From positions 62,001-126,000 of the forward strand of contig JAJPGY010000043.1 of NCBI GenBank assembly GCA_021325555.1: a DNA stretch of 64,000 bases, read 5' to 3'. Source of the DNA: Pseudomonadota bacterium. GTDB taxonomy: Bacteria > Cyanobacteriota > Vampirovibrionia > Obscuribacterales > Obscuribacteraceae. Below the pieces are notes generated by a model. That model saw only the letters and a program-made list of their open reading frames with translations, did no database searches and was not told where the DNA came from. The position numbers were made by a program, and so were the translations under genes. Positions 45,122 through 54,423 of this stretch are shown here, in pieces (position 1 is the first letter of the stretch; each line of letters starts with the position of its first letter).

Positions 45122-46158
45122 GCTCTATTCAGTTGCACTGTGAGCCGCTCCATCTGAGAACCGCTCACCCCTTCGGCATCTCCTACGACACCTCCTCCGA
45201 TACCCACAACGTGCTGGTGCGGCTGGAGTACGACGGCTACGAAGGGCTGGGAGAGGCGGCGCCGGCCGAGTACCACAACGAGACGCAGGCGACCGTGCTG
45301 GCCGTGCTCAAGCAGTGGCAGGACGACGGCATCATCGGCGACGACCCGTTCGCCGTCGCCGACGTGTCATGCCGCCTCGACAAATCGATAGCCGGAAACG
45401 CCTCGGCCAAGGCGGCGGTGGAGATGGCCATGCACGACCTGTGCGGCAAGCTGGTCGAGCAGCCGACCTATCGCCTGCTCGGGCTGGCGGGGCTGGCCCA
45501 GCCGATGACCGATTTCACCATCGGCATCGACAGCCTGGAGATGGTCGAGAAGAAGACCCGCGAGGCGGTGGAGGCGGGATACAAGATCCTGAAGGTAAAG
45601 CAGGGAACCGGCTACGACAGGGAGATCATCACCCACGTGCGCAAGATCGCGCCGGACATCCCGCTGCGCGTGGACGCCAACGGCGGCTGGACGCCCAAGC
45701 AGGCGGTCGCCATGTCCAGATTTCTGGCCGAGCACAACGTCCAGTTCATCGAGCAGCCGCTGCCGAAATACGCCCACGTAGACGATTTCCGCTTCGTGCG
45801 CGAGAACTCGCCGCTGCCCATTTACGCCGACGAGAGCGTCTGCCGCTCGGCGGACGTGGCGCGCCTTGCCGGCGCCATCGACGGCGTCGTCGTCAAGCTG
45901 GCGAAAACAGGCGGCCTGCTCGAGGCCCTCAAAGTAATCCACACCGCCAGGGCTCACTCGATGTCCATCATGTTCGGCTGCATGATCGAGTCGTCAATCG
46001 GGGTGACGGCGGCCGCTCACCTCTCGTTCCTGGTCGATCACCTGGACCTGGACGGCGCCCTGCTGCTCGCACACGACCCTTTTGCCGGCGCCGAATACCG
46101 CGATGGATTCCTGCACATCCCGAGCCGCCCCGGACTGGGCGTCATTCCCCGCACTTGA
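45118..46158 (+). CDS. Dipeptide epimerase, enolase superfamily (L-Ala-D/L-Glu epimerase-like)
   Basis: 346 residues, TTG start overlapping the preceding stop (TTGA). The N-terminal capping domain is followed by a TIM barrel with the muconate-lactonizing subgroup residues: K-x-K in 'KILKVKQG' (about 157-164), metal ligands in 'RVDANGGW' (D), 'FIEQPLPK' (E) and 'IYADESVC' (D), and the second catalytic Lys in 'VVKLAKTGG' near 262. These epimerise Ala-Glu dipeptides from peptidoglycan turnover. The C-terminal 'CMIESSIGVTAAAHLSF' carries the specificity loop. The 3' end slightly overlaps a decayed minus-strand gene. Confidence 0.85.
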   Translation: MSSIQLHCEPLHLRTAHPFGISYDTSSDTHNVLVRLEYDGYEGLGEAAPAEYHNETQATVLAVLKQWQDDGIIGDDPFAVADVSCRLDKSIAGNASAKAAVEMAMHDLCGKLVEQPTYRLLGLAGLAQPMTDFTIGIDSLEMVEKKTREAVEAGYKILKVKQGTGYDREIITHVRKIAPDIPLRVDANGGWTPKQAVAMSRFLAEHNVQFIEQPLPKYAHVDDFRFVRENSPLPIYADESVCRSADVARLAGAIDGVVVKLAKTGGLLEALKVIHTARAHSMSIMFGCMIESSIGVTAAAHLSFLVDHLDLDGALLLAHDPFAGAEYRDGFLHIPSRPGLGVIPRT

Positions 46159-46747
46159 GCGCCTCCTTGGCGACGGCATCGAAGGACGGGATGCCTGGCC
46201 GCAAGAACCGTGCTTGTTCGCCCGGCGGATATTGACCGCCAGTTTATGCAGACTGTCGGAGATGTCCGGTCGTCGAAAGCCGGTAATCCATCCGGTCTGT
46301 GCAGCAAGCTGCTGTCTCGATTCGACAATGGCCTGTAGATCCCCGGAAAGGGCACCGTAAGCCTTGTCATGTCACCCTCGCCACAGCGCAGATGGAGCCC
46401 CTGTGTGAGTTGAACGTATCGGACCCGCAATCCGGCATGAGCAGCCTTTCAGAGCCGAGCCTGGCACGGGACCGAAAATGATCTGCCTCGCCTTTGTTAT
46501 CCAGCCTGTCGCACAACCGGGCCACGCACCACAGGCAGTGCGTGATCTCCGCAGCCTTGTCCTGTCCGGCCGATTCCCGCAGCAGAAGCTCATGCCTGTA
46601 TGCGCGCAGAGCATCCGTGAAGTGACTGCCTTTCCCATAAGCCATTGCCAGCCTGTGCAGCGTCGTGGCAAGACTCTGCCTCAGCTCCAGCCATTCGGCC
46701 TGCGCCCGATCAATTTGACATGAACTGTTCATTCTGAGCACGCTCAA
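46142..46747 (-). pseudogene. Probable remnant of a TPR-like protein gene
   Basis: On the minus strand 46367-46747 is open (TTG 46747 or ATG 46732, no Shine-Dalgarno) and reads as helical repeats: 'LELRQSLATTLHRLAMAYGKG', 'DALRAYRHELLLRES', 'EITHCLWCVARLCDRLDNKGEADHF'. After its stop, gene-like peptides continue in other frames: 'GALSGDLQAIVESRQQLAAQ' and then, back in the first frame, 'ARFLRPGIPSFDAVAKEALK', ending at 46142. This could be one gene with two indels or unrelated relics. Third-position GC is only moderate, so the call is tentative. Confidence 0.35.
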
Positions 46748-47215
46748 CCGCTGTAACGGATCCTTTGCCTTTTGACTTGACCTCCGCCGGGGCGAACCTG
46801 GTCAACTTCCCGAGTCCAGATGAGCATCCCGCCTGCCGGCGGGGGAGCAACAAACATCGGGACAATCGTTCAAAATAGTGATTGCCAGGGCGTCTCGAGC
46901 GCCCCTTCCGCCTGACAAGCCCCACCCCGGTCCAGTCGACCGTCCCATCGCTGAGGCGGCCGCCTGTAGACATTTGTCTCATGTAGACGATTGTCGATCC
47001 ATCCCCCAGACGGGGGACCGCGGGCTGCTTTCTCCGGGCATCGCGCGCGCCGCCTGGTGAATCGATCGGCCGCCCGGTCGAGGATTGCCGGCGCACCGGC
47101 GAAACTGGAAAGCCGTCAGGCAGCCGGGACTGCGCCTCGGGAGATTCAGCGGGCGGCAGGGTCTGACAGGACTCATGCCCTCGGCGGACAGTCCGCAGGA
47201 AGACTCGGCGCACGC
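46748..47215. other. Non-coding or decayed stretch
   Basis: About 470 bases with no credible gene on either strand. Two near-identical copies of TGTAGACNATTGTC-like sequence (about 46972 and 46983-46996, 17 bases apart) could be a protein site. It separates the decayed TPR remnant from the last gene of the Tad operon. Confidence 0.4.
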
Positions 47216-48040
47216 CTACAATCTGCCCATGCTGCCCAGGAAGGTTACGATGGAAGGGGCCAGGACCACAATCAAAAGGGCGGGCATGATGCACAGCCAC
47301 ATCGGCAGCGCCATGTAAATGGGCAACTTCATGGCCCGCTCCTCCGCCTGCAGGCGCTGCGTGGTTCGCAGCAGCTCGGCTTGAGCGCGAAGCACCCTGG
47401 AGATGCTGAGACCCATCCTGGCCGACTGGGCAAGCGCCGATCCCAGAGAGCGCAGCGGATCAACCCCTGTGCGATGGAAAAGCGCTTGATATGCCCGTTC
47501 TCTTTCTGTTCCCAGGAGCAAATCGCGGGCCAGCAAGCCGAACTCTTCGTTCAATGCGTCTCCGACGCCCGATTTTTCCGTGGCGATGCGCTGCACGGTG
47601 GCATCCAGCGCCAACCCCGCGTCGATGCACATGACCATCAGATCCAGTGCCTGCGGCAACGCCCGCCTTATCTGGGACTGCCTTCTCCTTACCTTCAAGA
47701 GCAAAAGAGCGTCGGGAATGAGATAGCCAGCCAGAGCCAGGCCAGGCGCAACTAGCGGGTTTACGAACAGCGCCGCCAGCAGCAGCGCCAGCGCAGCCCA
47801 GAGCTTGGCGATGCTGAAGCCGGCCAGGGCGCCGGATTCCCTGAGGTTCCCCCAAACAAGCAGCCTGCGCAGGCGAGCAAGGTAGCGATCCGGCAGCACG
47901 CCAAAAAGCGCCAGCGCCGGCCCGGACAGCCAGCGCGGCGCCTGAAAATCACCGCTGGTGGCCGCGGATGCCGGGGCAATCACGACGATCGCCGCTGCCG
48001 CCAATAGCTCCGGGTATCTGGCCAGTTCCGGCAAGTCCAT
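47216..48040 (-). CDS. tadC: Tad pilus inner-membrane protein TadC (T2SS-F family)
   Basis: 274 residues. The T2SSF core 'IRRALPQALDLMVMCIDAGLALDATVQRIATE' occurs at about 127-158 and its second half 'DPLRSLGSALAQSARMGLSISRVLRAQAELLR' at about 193-225. Membrane helices lie near 12-28, 73-105 and two at 238-268. With TadB it forms the platform on which the TadA ATPase drives pilus assembly. Starts one base after the tadB stop region and is the last gene of the operon. Confidence 0.88.
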   Translation of the reverse strand: MDLPELARYPELLAAAAIVVIAPASAATSGDFQAPRWLSGPALALFGVLPDRYLARLRRLLVWGNLRESGALAGFSIAKLWAALALLLAALFVNPLVAPGLALAGYLIPDALLLLKVRRRQSQIRRALPQALDLMVMCIDAGLALDATVQRIATEKSGVGDALNEEFGLLARDLLLGTERERAYQALFHRTGVDPLRSLGSALAQSARMGLSISRVLRAQAELLRTTQRLQAEERAMKLPIYMALPMWLCIMPALLIVVLAPSIVTFLGSMGRL

Positions 48041-48041
48041 T

Positions 48042-48998
48042 TCACACCTTGATAGTCGACAATCTGGTCATGATAACAATGCCCGCAAGCTGCAAGACAA
48101 CGGCAAGCACAAAGAGCGTTTTTCCGGTCTCGGTCGTCACCAGCGGCGTCAGATAGCCGGGGCTCATGGACTCCAAGAGAAAAGCCAGGATAAAGGGCAT
48201 GACGCCGACGATCAGCGCCGATAACCGGCTCTGAGCAGTGAGCGCTTTCACCTGCCGGGCCAGCTTGATTCGATCCCTGATCGTGCCGTTGGTCTTTTCG
48301 AGCAATTCGGCCAGACTGCCGCCGACCTCCGATTGAATTGCCACCGCTTTGGTAATCAGGTCCAGGTCGAAGCTTTCCAGGCGCTGGGCCGAGATGAGCA
48401 GGGAAGCCGGCAAGGTCTGTCCCAGGTTGAGTCTCTGAAGGACATCCCTGAACTCGGCCCCGCAAGGCACCGGCGCCTCCTCGGCGACCGCTCGCACGGC
48501 TTGCGGAATGCTGTGCCCGCTCTTGAGCACGGAGACCATCAAATCGATTGCCGAAGGCAGTTGCTGCAAGAAGCGCTCTCTCAGGCGCGCCCGATGATAG
48601 AGAAGCCAGAGCGTGGGGGCGCCCCCGGCTGCCGCGCCGATGACCGGACATGCCAGAGCAGGCGCGCCCAGCCCGAAGGCCGCGGCCGGCAGTCCGACCG
48701 ACAGGATGAGCGTGACAAGCGCCAGATCGGCCAGCCGCCCCGACAGGCCGGTCTGGTAGAGAAGCCGCTCCCAGAACGAAAGAATGCGGGTCGGGACCGG
48801 CCACTTGATGTCAAGCCGGCGCTTCTCCGGGCTCGACACCAGAATGGCCGGCTCGCGCGCCAGCTCCTCGCGCCACAGCTGCCGCATCCGCCTGGCTACG
48901 AGTTCCGAGCGCGCCTTGTGGTGATAGAGGCGGGTGGCGACCATGCCACCACAGACGATGACGGATGCGACTGCCGCTACAAGCCCGCCGTTGATCAA
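48042..48998 (-). CDS. tadB: Tad pilus inner-membrane protein TadB (T2SS-F family)
   Basis: 318 residues. A membrane helix at the N-terminus (about 5-22), two more near 90-130, the T2SSF domain 'QLPSAIDLMVSVLKSGHSIPQAVRAVAEE' (about 150-178) with 'DLDLITKAVAIQSEVGGSLAELLEKTN' (about 215-241), then two C-terminal helices. The start overlaps the tadA stop by four bases (ATGA). Partner of TadC. Confidence 0.88.
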   Translation of the reverse strand: MINGGLVAAVASVIVCGGMVATRLYHHKARSELVARRMRQLWREELAREPAILVSSPEKRRLDIKWPVPTRILSFWERLLYQTGLSGRLADLALVTLILSVGLPAAAFGLGAPALACPVIGAAAGGAPTLWLLYHRARLRERFLQQLPSAIDLMVSVLKSGHSIPQAVRAVAEEAPVPCGAEFRDVLQRLNLGQTLPASLLISAQRLESFDLDLITKAVAIQSEVGGSLAELLEKTNGTIRDRIKLARQVKALTAQSRLSALIVGVMPFILAFLLESMSPGYLTPLVTTETGKTLFVLAVVLQLAGIVIMTRLSTIKV

Positions 48999-50437
48999 AG
49001 TGGGCCTCCTTCATCGCTGGTGAACATGGCGGTATCGAGGCGCAGACCGGCGTCCGCGAACTTGCTCTCGTAATAAGGCCTCAGGTTGTGGGCGCGGTGC
49101 ATGCCCAGCACCTTGCCGGAGCGATCCAGCCCCTCCTGCTCGAAAGAGAAAAGCTCCTGCATGGTGATCGTGTCGCCCTGCAGCCCGGTCAGCTCGCTCA
49201 CGGAGACGATCCTGCGCGTGCCGTCGCTCAAGCGCTTTACCTGCACTATGAGGTCGAAAGCCGAGGCAATCTGCTCCCTGATGCTCCGCTGGGAAAGCTC
49301 GACGCCGGCCAGAAGCACCAGCGTCTCCAGGCGGCTCAAGGCATCGCGAGGGCTGTTGGCGTGCAGGGTGGTGAGCGATCCTTCGTGGCCCGTATTCATG
49401 GCCTGCAGCATATCCAGCGCTTCGGGCCCGCGCACCTCCCCTACCAGGATCCGGTCCGGGCGCATACGCAGGGCGTTCTTCACCAGGTCCCGCTGGGACA
49501 CCATGCCCCGGCCCTCGACGTTGGCCGGTCTGGACTCCAGGCGCACCACGTGCCGCTGCTGCAGCCGCAGCTCGGATGTGTCCTCGATGGTGATTATCCG
49601 TTCCGCCCCCGAGATGCACGCGGACAGCACATTCAGCAAAGTGGTCTTGCCGGCCGACGTGCCGCCCGACACAAGGATGTTCAGCCGCGCCCGTACGGAG
49701 GTTTCCAGAAATTCGGCCATCTGCCGGCTCAGCGTGCCGCGCCCGACGAGGTCCTCCATGGTGAACGGATTGGGCCGGAAACGCCGTATGGAAAGGATCG
49801 GGCCGTCCAGGGACAGCGGTGGAATGATGGCGTTAACGCGGGAGCCGTCCGGAAGCCTGGCGTCGACAATCGGTGACGACTCGTCGATGCGCCGGCCGAT
49901 CCGTGATACCACCCGGTTGATTATGTGCATGAGGTGGCGATCGTCCTTGAAATGGACCGACGTGGCTGTGAGCTTGCCATCGCGGTCCACCCAGACGCTG
50001 CCGGCCCCGTTGACCAGGATGTCATTGACGTCGGGGTCGGAAAGCAGCGGCTCCAGCGGTCCCAGTCCGAGCGTCTCGTGAAGAACATCGCGAGCCAGAG
50101 ACTCCCTCTCGTCGGGCGACAGCGGCAGGCGCTCGTCGGCCAGCAAGTGCTGAACCGTGTTGCGGACCGCCGATTCAAGGGCTTCACTGCCCTCGATCTG
50201 CATGAGGGCGGTGATGTCCAGGTTCTCCACCAGCCGCGAGTGAATGCGGCTCTTCAACGCTTGATAGGTGCTGTCTGCGTGCTGCTCGGGCTTCTGCCCC
50301 GCCAGAGCCGACCAGAGAGACAGAGAGCTGCTGACGGCGCTCTGCGGCTTCTCTCCGCCCTTCTCCTCGACAGAAGGCCCTTGCCGGTCGTCCGGCAGGG
50401 GCTCCTGCTGAAGTAGCAACTGCCTCAGTTTGCTCAT
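48995..50437 (-). CDS. tadA: Tad pilus assembly ATPase TadA/CpaF
   Basis: 480 residues from the ATG at 50437, which overlaps the stop of the CpaE-like gene (ATGA). The N-terminal ~50 residues are disordered. Conserved parts: 'DPDVNDILVNGAGSVWVDRDG' (135-155), 'SSPIVDARLPDGSRVN', Walker A 'GGTSAGKTT' at 258-266, 'ERIITIEDTSELRL', the Walker B/His-box segment 'GEVRGPEALDMLQAMNTGHEG' and 'TTLHANSPRDALSRLE'. It is a hexameric VirB11-like ATPase that powers Flp pilus extension and possibly retraction. Confidence 0.93.
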   Translation of the reverse strand: MSKLRQLLLQQEPLPDDRQGPSVEEKGGEKPQSAVSSSLSLWSALAGQKPEQHADSTYQALKSRIHSRLVENLDITALMQIEGSEALESAVRNTVQHLLADERLPLSPDERESLARDVLHETLGLGPLEPLLSDPDVNDILVNGAGSVWVDRDGKLTATSVHFKDDRHLMHIINRVVSRIGRRIDESSPIVDARLPDGSRVNAIIPPLSLDGPILSIRRFRPNPFTMEDLVGRGTLSRQMAEFLETSVRARLNILVSGGTSAGKTTLLNVLSACISGAERIITIEDTSELRLQQRHVVRLESRPANVEGRGMVSQRDLVKNALRMRPDRILVGEVRGPEALDMLQAMNTGHEGSLTTLHANSPRDALSRLETLVLLAGVELSQRSIREQIASAFDLIVQVKRLSDGTRRIVSVSELTGLQGDTITMQELFSFEQEGLDRSGKVLGMHRAHNLRPYYESKFADAGLRLDTAMFTSDEGGPL

Positions 50438-51270
50438 CTGCCGCTGGCCACCATGATGTTTGCCAGGGCGGAGACCGCCTTGCAATATGCCGCGCCCGGC
50501 TTGACGATCGTCGCCGGCTCCCCCGAAAGCAGGCACGACTGCAACAGATCGAAATCGTTGGCGAGCGCGACTATTTTCGAGCCGGCAAAACAGCGGGGCA
50601 GCTCCTTTTCGACGGCCCTCGTCTTGCGGCAGCAGCGGTTGGCGGCCAGGATCACCCTGCCCTCGTCATATTCCAGAGCCCGCAAAAGGTCAACCTGGCG
50701 CCTGGCCGCCTCCACGCCGCCCAGGGTCGGCTCGAAGACCAGGACGATGCTCTCGCAACGGTCTATCAGTCGCAGCAGGTGCTTGTCCAGGTGCCTGGGC
50801 AGATCAAGGACCCAGGTCGGCACCAGAGACCGCATGGACTCCAGCGCCTCGGCCAGCTCGCCCAGATTGCTGCCAAGGCATGTCTCCAGATCACCGGGCG
50901 GCGTCAGCAAAAGACAGTGCGGGCCGATCCTTTCCGCGCACGCTTCCAGGAGATGAAGGTCGATGTTGGGCCTGCGCGAGATGACATCAAGCAAACCGAA
51001 TTGCGGCCTGCGCTGAAGCATGCCAGCGATCTGAGGCTGCTGCAGGTTGGCGTCAACCAGGGCCGCCGGCGCTCCCTGCCGCGCCAGCGCCACGGCCAGA
51101 TTGAGGGCCAGGGTCGACGAGCCGCTGCCGCCTTTCGCTCCCAGCACACCGATCACGCGCCCGCCACCGGAGGCGGACTGCCTGCCCTGCGCTTCCTGCG
51201 GCGGCACCACCGCCGTCTCAGCCTGGCGCCTTCCCGGGATTCGCAATCTGCCTGCAAAAGAGACGGTCAT
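50434..51270 (-). CDS. cpaE: CpaE/TadZ-like ParA-family ATPase
   Basis: 278 residues. The deviant Walker A 'GVLGAKGGSGSSTLALN' lies near residues 42-58: the second P-loop lysine is Ser, as in many CpaE proteins. 'PAALVDANLQQPQIAGML' and 'WVLDLPRHLDKHLL' are the Walker A' / switch regions. The N-terminal receiver-like domain of full-length CpaE is absent; only ~40 disordered residues precede the ATPase fold. The protein normally places the Tad machine at a cell pole. Its start overlaps the stop of the TadG-like gene by four bases. Confidence 0.8.
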   Translation of the reverse strand: MTVSFAGRLRIPGRRQAETAVVPPQEAQGRQSASGGGRVIGVLGAKGGSGSSTLALNLAVALARQGAPAALVDANLQQPQIAGMLQRRPQFGLLDVISRRPNIDLHLLEACAERIGPHCLLLTPPGDLETCLGSNLGELAEALESMRSLVPTWVLDLPRHLDKHLLRLIDRCESIVLVFEPTLGGVEAARRQVDLLRALEYDEGRVILAANRCCRKTRAVEKELPRCFAGSKIVALANDFDLLQSCLLSGEPATIVKPGAAYCKAVSALANIMVASGR

Positions 51271-52619
51271 GGCTTGAGCCCTATCAGACGGGGAGAAGGA
51301 GCCGGCGCCAGAGCCACGCCCAGGTAGCGGGGGGTGATACCGCCCGTGGAGCCGTCTACCTGCCGGGCGGAGAACTGCTGGGGGATTGAGACCGCCCCAC
51401 CGCCGGCAAGCCCCGAAGCCGGAATACCGCTGGGCTCGTTGGTGGCAGCCGTGTTCGGCAGCGGAATCGAAGGGCCGAGACTGACCGTGAGCGACAACGG
51501 CACCCCGGCGGAGTTCACCTGCACAGCCTTCAAAGCCAGGTAGGCAAAGCCTATCACCTGGTTGGGGTTCTGGAAGGAAGGATCGGCTGCCAGAACCGGC
51601 ACCACAAAATACGGCTGCTGTTGCGGGCTGGAAACCAGAGAGTTGAGCGCCCCGGCGACTTCGCCGGCGCGCGATGCGAACGTCGGATCGGCCGGATCAA
51701 AGGCGGCAAGCATGCTGTTGCGCTCGACGGCGGCCGGGGCGACCGGCTCAAGGTTCGTCTGAGCGCCGAAGTAGCCGAGAAGCTGCTCGAGTTGATCGAT
51801 GGCCGCATTGCCCTGGGCGGATCCGTAATACGATGAGCTGCCGCCGCTTTCCGCCACGTTGACCAGGCAGCCCTTCATTGCTCCCTGCTGCCCGGGCGAA
51901 GCGGACGACACCAGTTGGACCGTAAAGCTCGTGCTGGTGCCGGGCGGCACGGGGTATGAGATTGCCGGAAACTCGAGGGCGCTTATGGCCAGGGGCAGGG
52001 CAGCAAACGCCGAATAATTGAACGGGCCGGCACCAGCCGTGCCCGGCGGCACCCCGGGCCCGACCCTTGCCGCAGGCTGGCCTATCACCTCGCACCACCT
52101 GGCCGGCGACATGCCTGGCGCTCCCGACCCTGACTGCCCCGAAAAAGCGTAGACAGCCGGAAGAAAGAAGGTCTTCAGGGCACTGGCCCCCGTCAACGAG
52201 GCGGTCACCCGCAAGACGGCCTCGGTGGAATCGTCCGGGTTTGGGCTCAAGCTCACGCTGTCCGACCCGAAGCTCACAGGCGCCCACCCTCCCTGCGCAG
52301 CGCCTGAAGGGCCGGCAATGGATCGATTGAGGGAAGACACCGCCGGCGAGGCGATCTCACCGGAGATGTTCGACTGCACAGTATTGAGGTCCGGGCTGCC
52401 GTCGTATACGGGGGCGTACGCAAATGCCATTCCATATAAGGCGGCTGCCCGCGCCGCGTGAAAAAGCTGTCCCGATGCCAGCAGATCTCGCCCAAGGTCT
52501 GCAGTGAAGGCCAGGGTGGCCATGATCAGCATGACCGCAAACGCCACCAGGGGCAGCACCATTCCCCTGGCGCTTCTGGTCGTACTTCTGTAAGGCAGCG
52601 CGGCCTGATCTCCGCTCAT
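51267..52619 (-). CDS. TadG-like Flp pilus assembly protein
   Basis: 450 residues. A single N-terminal membrane segment ('GMVLPLVAFAVMLIMATLAFTADLGRDLL', about 19-47, given here as one region) fits the TadE/TadG prepilin-like N-terminus of the 'Flp pilus-assembly TadE/G-like' family. The remainder is an exported Ser/Gly/Pro-rich beta domain without clear motifs. Minor pilin-like TadG proteins help assemble or anchor the fibre. Lies between cpaB and cpaE, with an ATGA overlap to the latter. Confidence 0.7.
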   Translation of the reverse strand: MSGDQAALPYRSTTRSARGMVLPLVAFAVMLIMATLAFTADLGRDLLASGQLFHAARAAALYGMAFAYAPVYDGSPDLNTVQSNISGEIASPAVSSLNRSIAGPSGAAQGGWAPVSFGSDSVSLSPNPDDSTEAVLRVTASLTGASALKTFFLPAVYAFSGQSGSGAPGMSPARWCEVIGQPAARVGPGVPPGTAGAGPFNYSAFAALPLAISALEFPAISYPVPPGTSTSFTVQLVSSASPGQQGAMKGCLVNVAESGGSSSYYGSAQGNAAIDQLEQLLGYFGAQTNLEPVAPAAVERNSMLAAFDPADPTFASRAGEVAGALNSLVSSPQQQPYFVVPVLAADPSFQNPNQVIGFAYLALKAVQVNSAGVPLSLTVSLGPSIPLPNTAATNEPSGIPASGLAGGGAVSIPQQFSARQVDGSTGGITPRYLGVALAPAPSPRLIGLKP

Positions 52620-52623
52620 GGAA

Positions 52624-53571
52624 TCAATTGCCCCTCAACGGAAAGGTGACAATCTCCTTGTTGCCCCCTTTGAACACCTCAAGCGACCAGACGGGCCTGG
52701 TTGGCAACGCCCCGGTTTCTTGCTCGGCCTGCTGAGGGGCGGGAGGTGGGGGTGGAGGCGGTGCCGGCAACAGCGCGGGGCTGCCGACCGCGGGCCCTTG
52801 ATCTTCAACCTCCGGTGCCCAGGAGAAGATGCTCGAGTCCTTGATCGTTTCGGGGGTCAGCTCCTCCCTATCATCTCGGTTACGCAGCACCAGCTTCAGT
52901 TTTCCTGACTCTACGGCATGAGAGATCAGCTCCGCCTCCCCTTTGGAGACAGCCAGGGTAATCACGGAGGCGTCACCGGCATTGCTGCGGGTCGATGTCT
53001 CGGCGCGCCTGGACATCGTGAGCAACACGCGGGCTCGCTGGCAGATCAAACGTGTGTACTTTTTGGCCTTGTAAGACGCGGTGAACATGACATCGACCAG
53101 ATCCCCGGGCTCGAGAGCGTGCTCCACCATCGACTCCTCCGGCAGCCGCAGGGTGACGGCTCTCTCGTTGGCGGCAAGCAGGGAGGAGACCCCCTCTCGC
53201 GCCGGCAGCACCTGTGTCGTCAGGATCGGCTCCGCCTTGCTCAAGTACTGGCGCGCGCAACGCCCTGCCAGGAGGTGGGTGGACGACACCATCTGCGGTG
53301 TCCAGTAGGGCCGCGGCAGATCCATATAGCGCAAATTGGCATAGCCAAGACGGGCGCCGGCCGGAATATCCACTGCAGCGGCCACGACCTTCACCCTCGG
53401 CACGTCCTGCTTGCCCTGCATGGCTACGCGGGCCACCCCTACGCCGACAAGGGCCACCAGCACGAGAACGAGCAGGACGGGCGAGGAGCTTTTCTTGCGG
53501 GGCTGCCCCGGCAGAAACGCCCTGTCTTGCCCGGCCGGCGGGGATACTTCCGGATGTGTGGATACAGGCAC
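52624..53571 (-). CDS. cpaB: Flp pilus assembly protein CpaB/RcpC
   Basis: 315 residues. A membrane anchor at about 29-48, the SAF domain 'VVAAAVDIPAGARLGYANLRYMDLP' (about 61-86), and the RcpC domain with 'LPEESMVEHALEPGDLVDVMFTA' (about 145-170) and 'VITLAVSKGEAELISHAVESGKL' (about 205-228). A C-terminal Pro-rich linker (P7-8 run) precedes a short tail. In diderms RcpC acts with the RcpA secretin in the periplasm. The stop is four bases before the TadG-like start. Confidence 0.85.
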   Translation of the reverse strand: MPVSTHPEVSPPAGQDRAFLPGQPRKKSSSPVLLVLVLVALVGVGVARVAMQGKQDVPRVKVVAAAVDIPAGARLGYANLRYMDLPRPYWTPQMVSSTHLLAGRCARQYLSKAEPILTTQVLPAREGVSSLLAANERAVTLRLPEESMVEHALEPGDLVDVMFTASYKAKKYTRLICQRARVLLTMSRRAETSTRSNAGDASVITLAVSKGEAELISHAVESGKLKLVLRNRDDREELTPETIKDSSIFSWAPEVEDQGPAVGSPALLPAPPPPPPPAPQQAEQETGALPTRPVWSLEVFKGGNKEIVTFPLRGN

Positions 53572-53574
53572 GTT

Positions 53575-54093
53575 CTATTGCTCCTGATAAACCAGGGGGA
53601 AGGCAGCCGATTGTTGAGTGATGTTCAAATCAGAGAAAAACCCCATGACGGGGCCGCTGATTCCCGAACTGCTTCCCAGCAACTGAAACGGATAGGTAAT
53701 CTGCACCGCGACTGCCCCGGCCGGCAAAGGCGGCGATGCCGTGCCCTGGTCATAGGGCAGGATGAGCACCTGCGAGCCTGCCGGTAGATTTCCCTGCTTG
53801 CCGCCGGTAAGCAGCGAGGCTGAGGCGAACAGGTTGTAGATAACCGAAGCCTGGTTGGCGGTCTGCCCGGTCGGTGAAAATCCGCGGATGAGATCCCGCA
53901 CTGAGGGATCCTGCAGGTTCGGCGTGCTGGCGGCGAGCATGGCCCCCTGCTGGCTGGCGAAGTTGACCACGCTCATTATGAAGAAGTACCGCCCGAAATA
54001 CACCAGGCCGACGAGCATGAACAGCAGAAACGGCAAGGCAAGAGCAGCCTCGACCATCGTCTGTCCGTCACTTTTTCTCGACGCAAATACCAT
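53575..54093 (-). CDS. tadE: TadE-like minor pilin
   Basis: 172 residues. The N-terminus 'SDG-QTMVEAALALPFLLFML' has a class III prepilin-type cleavage site (Gly before a segment with Glu at +5) and a single hydrophobic helix. The remaining exported domain is small and beta-rich. It lies three bases before cpaB and 73 bases after the second pilin gene. Confidence 0.8.
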   Translation of the reverse strand: MVFASRKSDGQTMVEAALALPFLLFMLVGLVYFGRYFFIMSVVNFASQQGAMLAASTPNLQDPSVRDLIRGFSPTGQTANQASVIYNLFASASLLTGGKQGNLPAGSQVLILPYDQGTASPPLPAGAVAVQITYPFQLLGSSSGISGPVMGFFSDLNITQQSAAFPLVYQEQ

Positions 54094-54166
54094 AAGTGCT
54101 CCTGCCGCGCAGACACAAGGAAACCCTTGTGTCCGCGCAATCGGCTGGCGGTGTAATTTCGCCCTG

Positions 54167-54385
54167 TTACTGCGGCTGCCAGGGTGTGGAGCTCTTGTTA
54201 ACGACAGGTGTCGGATTGTTGGCGAACGCCTGATCGTCTTGATCGTTGATTGAAGTAATAACAGCTCGCATGATATCGGCAGAGCTCATGCCGAGCCCCT
54301 GCATCGCCAGCATGGCAACCGCTGCTACGCAACCGATGCCGATTGCATACTCCACCATGCTCTGTCCACGTGCGCTGCGCTTCAT
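54167..54385 (-). CDS. flp: Flp-type major pilin candidate 1
   Basis: 72 residues with AAGGAG upstream. The leader MKRSARG is followed by QSMVEY, giving Glu at +5 and Tyr at +6 after the Gly, the Flp prepilin cleavage pattern, then a hydrophobic helix (about 11-35) and a hydrophilic tail rich in Asp, Asn and Pro. The mature pilin of about 65 residues is in the normal range. Needs a TadV-type prepilin peptidase, which is not in the window. Confidence 0.85.
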   Translation of the reverse strand: MKRSARGQSMVEYAIGIGCVAAVAMLAMQGLGMSSADIMRAVITSINDQDDQAFANNPTPVVNKSSTPWQPQ

Positions 54386-54423
54386 CTCTTTACTCCTTTG
54401 CGTTTAGTTTGGATTGTCAGCTA

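Noticed and set aside
46710..47300. 196-codon minus-strand open frame before tadC
   Set aside because: Overlaps tadC, has basic low-complexity composition and no conserved peptide; the region was kept as non-coding.
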